Assembly (NCBI GenBank): GCA_038240295.1
Contig: JBBSDW010000056.1
Coordinates: 1-18,773, forward strand
Direction of reading: 5' to 3'
Length of the DNA stretch: 18,773 nt
Origin: JABDDM01 sp038240295
GTDB taxonomy: Bacteria; Bacteroidota; Ignavibacteria; Palsa-1295
Within the stretch, counting starts at the first letter, position 1. Each line of letters opens with the position of its first letter. Both the position numbers and the translations under genes were made by a program. This document shows, one piece after another, positions 15,667-18,773 of the stretch. Under the pieces are notes generated by a model, which was given only the letters and a program-made list of their open reading frames with translations, did no database searches and had not been told where the DNA came from.

Positions 15667-15682
15667 GCCGAAATTGTTCGGC
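15667..15682. promoter_or_regulatory. perfect 6-bp hairpin upstream of the rhomboid gene
   Basis: GCCGAA (15667-15672), loop ATTG, TTCGGC (15677-15682). It lies 23-38 bp ahead of the rhomboid ATG on the minus strand, in position for a 5'-leader hairpin or an operator. No matching known regulator site is recognised. Confidence 0.35.
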
Positions 15683-15735
15683 AGAATGCGATTGATTATG
15701 AAACGATAATGTCTGCGTCAGGCTGGAAGGAAGTC

Positions 15736-15763
15736 GTTCGGGTAAAGCGTACTTTACGAGAAC
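15736..15763. promoter_or_regulatory. 28-bp interrupted palindrome in the divergent rhomboid/type IX-protein spacer
   Basis: GTAAAG (15742-15747), centre CGTA, CTTTAC (15752-15757) is perfect. Beyond two mismatches, GTTC (15736-15739) pairs with GAAC (15760-15763), giving 10 of 12 pairs. A dyad of this size midway between divergent genes is a plausible repressor or activator site. A second dyad follows: GAACAG (15777-15782) against CTGTTC (15797-15802), with a 14-bp spacer. Confidence 0.42.
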
Positions 15764-15823
15764 GGCTTCACCCATCGAACAGGTTGTGCAAATGCTCTGT
15801 TCCGAAAGATCGCAGTGTTCCGA

Positions 15824-17950
15824 ATGTTGACTCGCTTCGAAAGCCCTATAGTCATTTTGCCTATTCGCTTGTACTTTTCCCAACTGTCCCCTCGCCGGCG
15901 CTCTGCCCTGCAGTTCGTTCGAGATCTTAGCCGGCTTCTCCGTTGGTTCTACGTCCGAAACGCCAGAAGGTTGCGCCCGCTCGTCTTCGGCCTGATACTG
16001 CTCGTTCCCTCGACGCTGGCAGCACAATGGAATGAAGTTGCTCCAAACCTGCTCGGCAGTTTATCGACGGAAAGTGCGATCATCATTGCAAAGAGCGGAC
16101 TCGTATGGGCGGGCGCACTCAAACTGTACATGTCGGGCGACAACGGCACGTCATGGGTGCTTCGAAGCCCGACCCTCTACTCTAATGACGTAATTCGCGA
16201 TGTTTTCTTTTTTGATGCGGTCACTGGGCTTCTCGCTACGAGCAATGGGATCATTTATCGCACCGACGATCAGGGCATCACCTGGAAAGAGATCCACCGC
16301 TCCCCTTCCTGTTCGGCAATCTTCTTTTGCGGTTCCGTCAACTCGATCCTGCTGACATCCGGCGGCGGGGGAACGGCCGAATATTCGCTAGATGGAGGCA
16401 ACACATGGCGTGCTACGGGGCTTGACGCGTTCGCGGCAGATGCTGTTCCGACGCTTGGGAATTCTGCTGTCGCGCTGGCCGGATCGATCACAGGCTCGAG
16501 CCTTTTTCTGACCAGCGATAACGGCGCAACCTGGTCGCGCAGCGCGGGCAAGATCGATCTCGATTCCTATAGCTTCGGTATCGATCCATGCGCCGACTCG
16601 CTGATCTATGTGGTCAACGAGGAAGGGACAACCGTCACAGACGGCATTTCCGAAATTTTCGTAACGACCGACCAAGGGCAATCATGGATCCCTTACGGTC
16701 AGAACCCGAGAATATTTTATTGCGGATCGATCTCGGTTGCTTCGAACGCAGTGTATGTGCAATCGGTGGCGAAAGGAATTTTCCGATCGACCAATTCGGG
16801 TCAAACCTGGAAGTCGATCGGCGGACCCTCTGCGCCCTATGACACGCGGCTCATCTGCGCGCTCGATGATAATCTGTTGCTCGCCGCCGATGCGAATGGC
16901 TCGATCTGGCGCACACCAAATTCGGGTGGCGACACTGTGCATGGGGTTGTACGATTTACCAGTCTCAAGATAGATCCTCCAAGCCTTTTCGGCACCGATT
17001 CACTGCTGAGATGCGATACTCCGGTTGTTCGGTCTGTAGTATTAACCGCAAAATTCTGCAATGTCCCGAGCGTCACCGATCAATCGTTTTCAGGCGTTGA
17101 CTCTCTTGACTACGTACTCGTCAAACCGAGTCCCCATGCCCTTACCGGCAACGATACGATCTCGGTAAGTTTCCTGCCAACTTCTGGCGGTCCGCAAAAT
17201 GGCGCACTCAACCTGAAGCTGGAAAATGGGAGCATCATCACGATCCCGCTTTTTGGTTTTGGAAAATCGACGCGTGCGGTCACGATGACAACGCGCGATG
17301 TTTCGACCGACACGATCGGAGGATCAGTTTTGGTGCCGATCATCATGCACGGCGATTCCGCGCTGCCTGCGGTCGAATGCCTCGTTCATTACGATACGAC
17401 AACCCTCGTTTTTGGCGGATGCTACGCGCAGGATGGCTCCTCGATCGAAAAGCTAAACACTCGCTGGCCGGGGCATGCTGGGATTCATGTCGATTCGCTT
17501 TTGCTTGCTAAGGATTCCCTGATCGGCTACGCCGTTTTTCAAGGTTTCCCGCTCGACACAACCTGTCACAGCGTCAGTTTCGACTCGCTGAGTGTGCTCG
17601 CCCCGCTCACTCCCTGTGCATATAATCCTTCAGGATTGGCTGTATCGAATGTCTGCCTCGCACATGGCTGCGGTGTCGCAGCGATAAGCCGGTTCATGCG
17701 GTACCATCAGTTGCCCGACATTAATGTTTACCCCAATCCGGCGACCGATCATTTTACACTTGTTGCAAACGACGCGGTTAGCGGGACGATCGAAGTGCTC
17801 GATCTACTTGGACATCGAGTCTTTCTATCACCGATCGATCTCAAGGCGAACGCGCCCCGCGAGCAACAGATCAAGGCTTCACGAGGCAAATACTGGATAC
17901 GAATCGAAGCGAGCGGACGAGTTCGAACGCTCCCCTTGGTGATCGAATAA
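15824..17950 (+). CDS. secreted Asp-box (sialidase/Vps10-like propeller) protein with type IX secretion C-terminal sorting domain
   Basis: About 708 residues from the ATG at 15824. Six Asp-box turns (S/TxDxGxTW) at 104-111, 147-154, 188-195, 230-237, 281-288 and 322-329, plus a degenerate seventh near 364, form a probable beta-propeller (about 70-370). A beta-sandwich resembling choice-of-anchor D modules follows (about 375-480), then a cysteine-containing cohesin-like domain (about 485-620). The end (635-708) is a Por/type IX sorting domain beginning VYPNPATDHFTL, normally cleaved as the protein is attached to the cell surface. The hydrophobic signal core (LVFGLILLVPSTLAAQW) is at about 53-69, so the start is doubtful: GTG 15815 and ATG 15824 leave a 50-residue Arg-rich n-region, while TTG 15971 would give a normal signal peptide. 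No Shine-Dalgarno sequence supports any choice. The ligand or enzyme activity is unknown. Confidence 0.85.
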   Translation: MLTRFESPIVILPIRLYFSQLSPRRRSALQFVRDLSRLLRWFYVRNARRLRPLVFGLILLVPSTLAAQWNEVAPNLLGSLSTESAIIIAKSGLVWAGALKLYMSGDNGTSWVLRSPTLYSNDVIRDVFFFDAVTGLLATSNGIIYRTDDQGITWKEIHRSPSCSAIFFCGSVNSILLTSGGGGTAEYSLDGGNTWRATGLDAFAADAVPTLGNSAVALAGSITGSSLFLTSDNGATWSRSAGKIDLDSYSFGIDPCADSLIYVVNEEGTTVTDGISEIFVTTDQGQSWIPYGQNPRIFYCGSISVASNAVYVQSVAKGIFRSTNSGQTWKSIGGPSAPYDTRLICALDDNLLLAADANGSIWRTPNSGGDTVHGVVRFTSLKIDPPSLFGTDSLLRCDTPVVRSVVLTAKFCNVPSVTDQSFSGVDSLDYVLVKPSPHALTGNDTISVSFLPTSGGPQNGALNLKLENGSIITIPLFGFGKSTRAVTMTTRDVSTDTIGGSVLVPIIMHGDSALPAVECLVHYDTTTLVFGGCYAQDGSSIEKLNTRWPGHAGIHVDSLLLAKDSLIGYAVFQGFPLDTTCHSVSFDSLSVLAPLTPCAYNPSGLAVSNVCLAHGCGVAAISRFMRYHQLPDINVYPNPATDHFTLVANDAVSGTIEVLDLLGHRVFLSPIDLKANAPREQQIKASRGKYWIRIEASGRVRTLPLVIE

Positions 17951-17955
17951 TACGC

Positions 17956-18773
17956 TCAATGTTCGGCGCCAGACCCAGGTATCTTGGCACTGTTCTCTCG
18001 AACGATAAAAAGATCGACCGTCGAATTATCATTGACGAGATCTCCCGGACTCGGATATTGTTCGATCACGGTTCCGGGCGTTGCTTCAGGATTTGTTTGC
18101 CAGCTCACGTTGCCAAGGGTGAGCTTGACGTCGTTAAGCTTCGTGATTGCCTGTACAAGCGTTAGCTTGCGCATGTCGGGTACCGGTACTCTTCCGACAA
18201 GCGCGCCTTGCGAAACCGTGAGATTCACTTTTGTTGCAGCAGTGATCTTTATTCCGGGCGCAGGATACTGATTAAAGACTATGCCGCTTGGCGTCGAATC
18301 GCTGAATGCATAGGTCGTCGAGCCGATATAGAGGTTGTCTTTCAAGAGCTCGATCTTTGCGTCGCGGAGCGCCTTGCCTCTCAAGTCGGGCACGATCGCC
18401 ATTTCTTTACCGCCAGAAATGATGAGAAAAACTTTTCGGCCTGGCTTCGTCTGTTCTCCGGCTTCCGGCGTTTGGCGGATGATCGTCCCCTCGGCAGCTT
18501 TGTCGTCGAAGCGTACCTCATATTGTACCGGCTCGTATTCCGCGTTTCTCAAAACCTGGATCGCTACGTTTTGTCCCATCCCAACAACATTCGGCACCGT
18601 CGCCATCGAACCGCTTTTTACGTAGAGCGGCATAATAACATTGTTGAGCAAGAGATACAAGATCAAAAGCCCGACGATCGTACCGACTGGCACAAGAAAG
18701 AGCGGGCTGCGAAACCATTGACGCTTCCTGACGTCATCGATTGCAGCCTTTTTCTTCTGATTTGGCGTTGTGC
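17956..18773 (-). CDS. membrane-anchored triple-PASTA domain protein (5' end beyond window)
   Basis: The frame is open from the stop at 17956 to the right edge (about 272 codons), so the start lies outside. A GTG at 18693 is internal: the residues before it continue a sensible cytosolic tail (PNQKKKAAIDDVRKRQWFRSP). One transmembrane helix follows (VGTIVGLLILYLLLNNVIM). Outside the membrane are three PASTA domains, beginning ATVPNVVGM, AIVPDLRGK and VPVPDMRKL, each about 65-70 residues with the closing pattern xQxPxPG. PASTA domains bind peptidoglycan fragments or beta-lactams in Ser/Thr kinases and penicillin-binding proteins. Here there is no room for a kinase unless it precedes the basic tail beyond the edge. 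A stand-alone envelope PASTA protein, as is common in Bacteroidota, is more likely. It converges on the type IX protein, with 5 bp between stops. Confidence 0.88.
   Translation of the reverse strand, partial: TTPNQKKKAAIDDVRKRQWFRSPLFLVPVGTIVGLLILYLLLNNVIMPLYVKSGSMATVPNVVGMGQNVAIQVLRNAEYEPVQYEVRFDDKAAEGTIIRQTPEAGEQTKPGRKVFLIISGGKEMAIVPDLRGKALRDAKIELLKDNLYIGSTTYAFSDSTPSGIVFNQYPAPGIKITAATKVNLTVSQGALVGRVPVPDMRKLTLVQAITKLNDVKLTLGNVSWQTNPEATPGTVIEQYPSPGDLVNDNSTVDLFIVRENSAKIPGSGAEH

Noticed and set aside
15664..15930. An open frame beginning MAEIVRQNAIDYETIM in the rhomboid/type IX spacer, considered as a small gene.
   Set aside because: After about 50 codons it overlaps the type IX-protein frame, has no family resemblance, and lies over the inverted repeats.
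1..18773. Frequent GATCG/CGATC strings throughout, considered as a HIP1-like over-represented palindrome.
   Set aside because: They fall mostly inside coding sequence where Ile/Asp/Glu/Arg codon pairs produce them; a counted comparison against a codon-matched background would be needed, and I could not run it.

Overview
The window reads as bacterial chromosome (GC near 50%) from the Bacteroidota/Chlorobiota (FCB) side of the tree. Three things point there: a secreted Asp-box protein ending in a Por/type IX secretion sorting domain, Bacteroidota-style TAnnTTTG promoter boxes upstream of several genes, and no clear Shine-Dalgarno sequence at any of the starts examined. A short, two-domain IspG and a single-chain M1 peptidase with a probable outer-membrane barrel suggest a deep branch (Ignavibacteria-, Kapabacteria- or Rhodothermota-like) rather than a classical Bacteroidia, but this cannot be settled from the sequence alone. 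No rRNA, tRNA, insertion sequence, prophage or CRISPR array is visible, and gene density is that of a core region.

Layout, left to right. A prolyl-oligopeptidase-family peptidase (33-1883, minus) diverges from a plus-strand operon scpA-scpB-rluB (2106-5616), which combines the condensin accessory subunits with a 23S/16S rRNA pseudouridine synthase carrying a very long basic, disordered N-terminus. A 108-bp imperfect inverted repeat (5624-5731) lies at the convergent junction that follows. A long minus-strand series then runs from 12958 down to 5738: a crotonase-family hydratase overlapping a YpdA-like flavin reductase, an aspartate-type aminotransferase, a large M1 metallopeptidase and a Gfo/Idh/MocA oxidoreductase. 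An orphan HicB-like protein (13057-13284, plus) diverges from the crotonase gene.

Between hicB and the next convergent gene lies a 217-bp spacer holding three GC-rich hairpins and a G-quadruplex-capable tract. It is followed by the minus-strand pair rhomboid protease - ispG (15644 to 13502). A divergent spacer full of inverted repeats (15645-15823) separates the rhomboid gene from the type IX-secreted Asp-box protein (15824-17950, plus). That gene converges, with only 5 bp between stops, on a membrane-anchored triple-PASTA protein that runs off the right edge.

Most genes are recognisable housekeeping or cell-envelope functions: chromosome segregation, rRNA modification, isoprenoid precursor synthesis, amino-acid metabolism, and protein turnover in cytoplasm, membrane and envelope. 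I found no convincing undescribed multi-gene system. The points most worth a second look are the structured convergent and divergent spacers, the M1-barrel fusion, and the YpdA homologue that lacks the expected active-site cysteine but carries a Cys-Gly-Cys.
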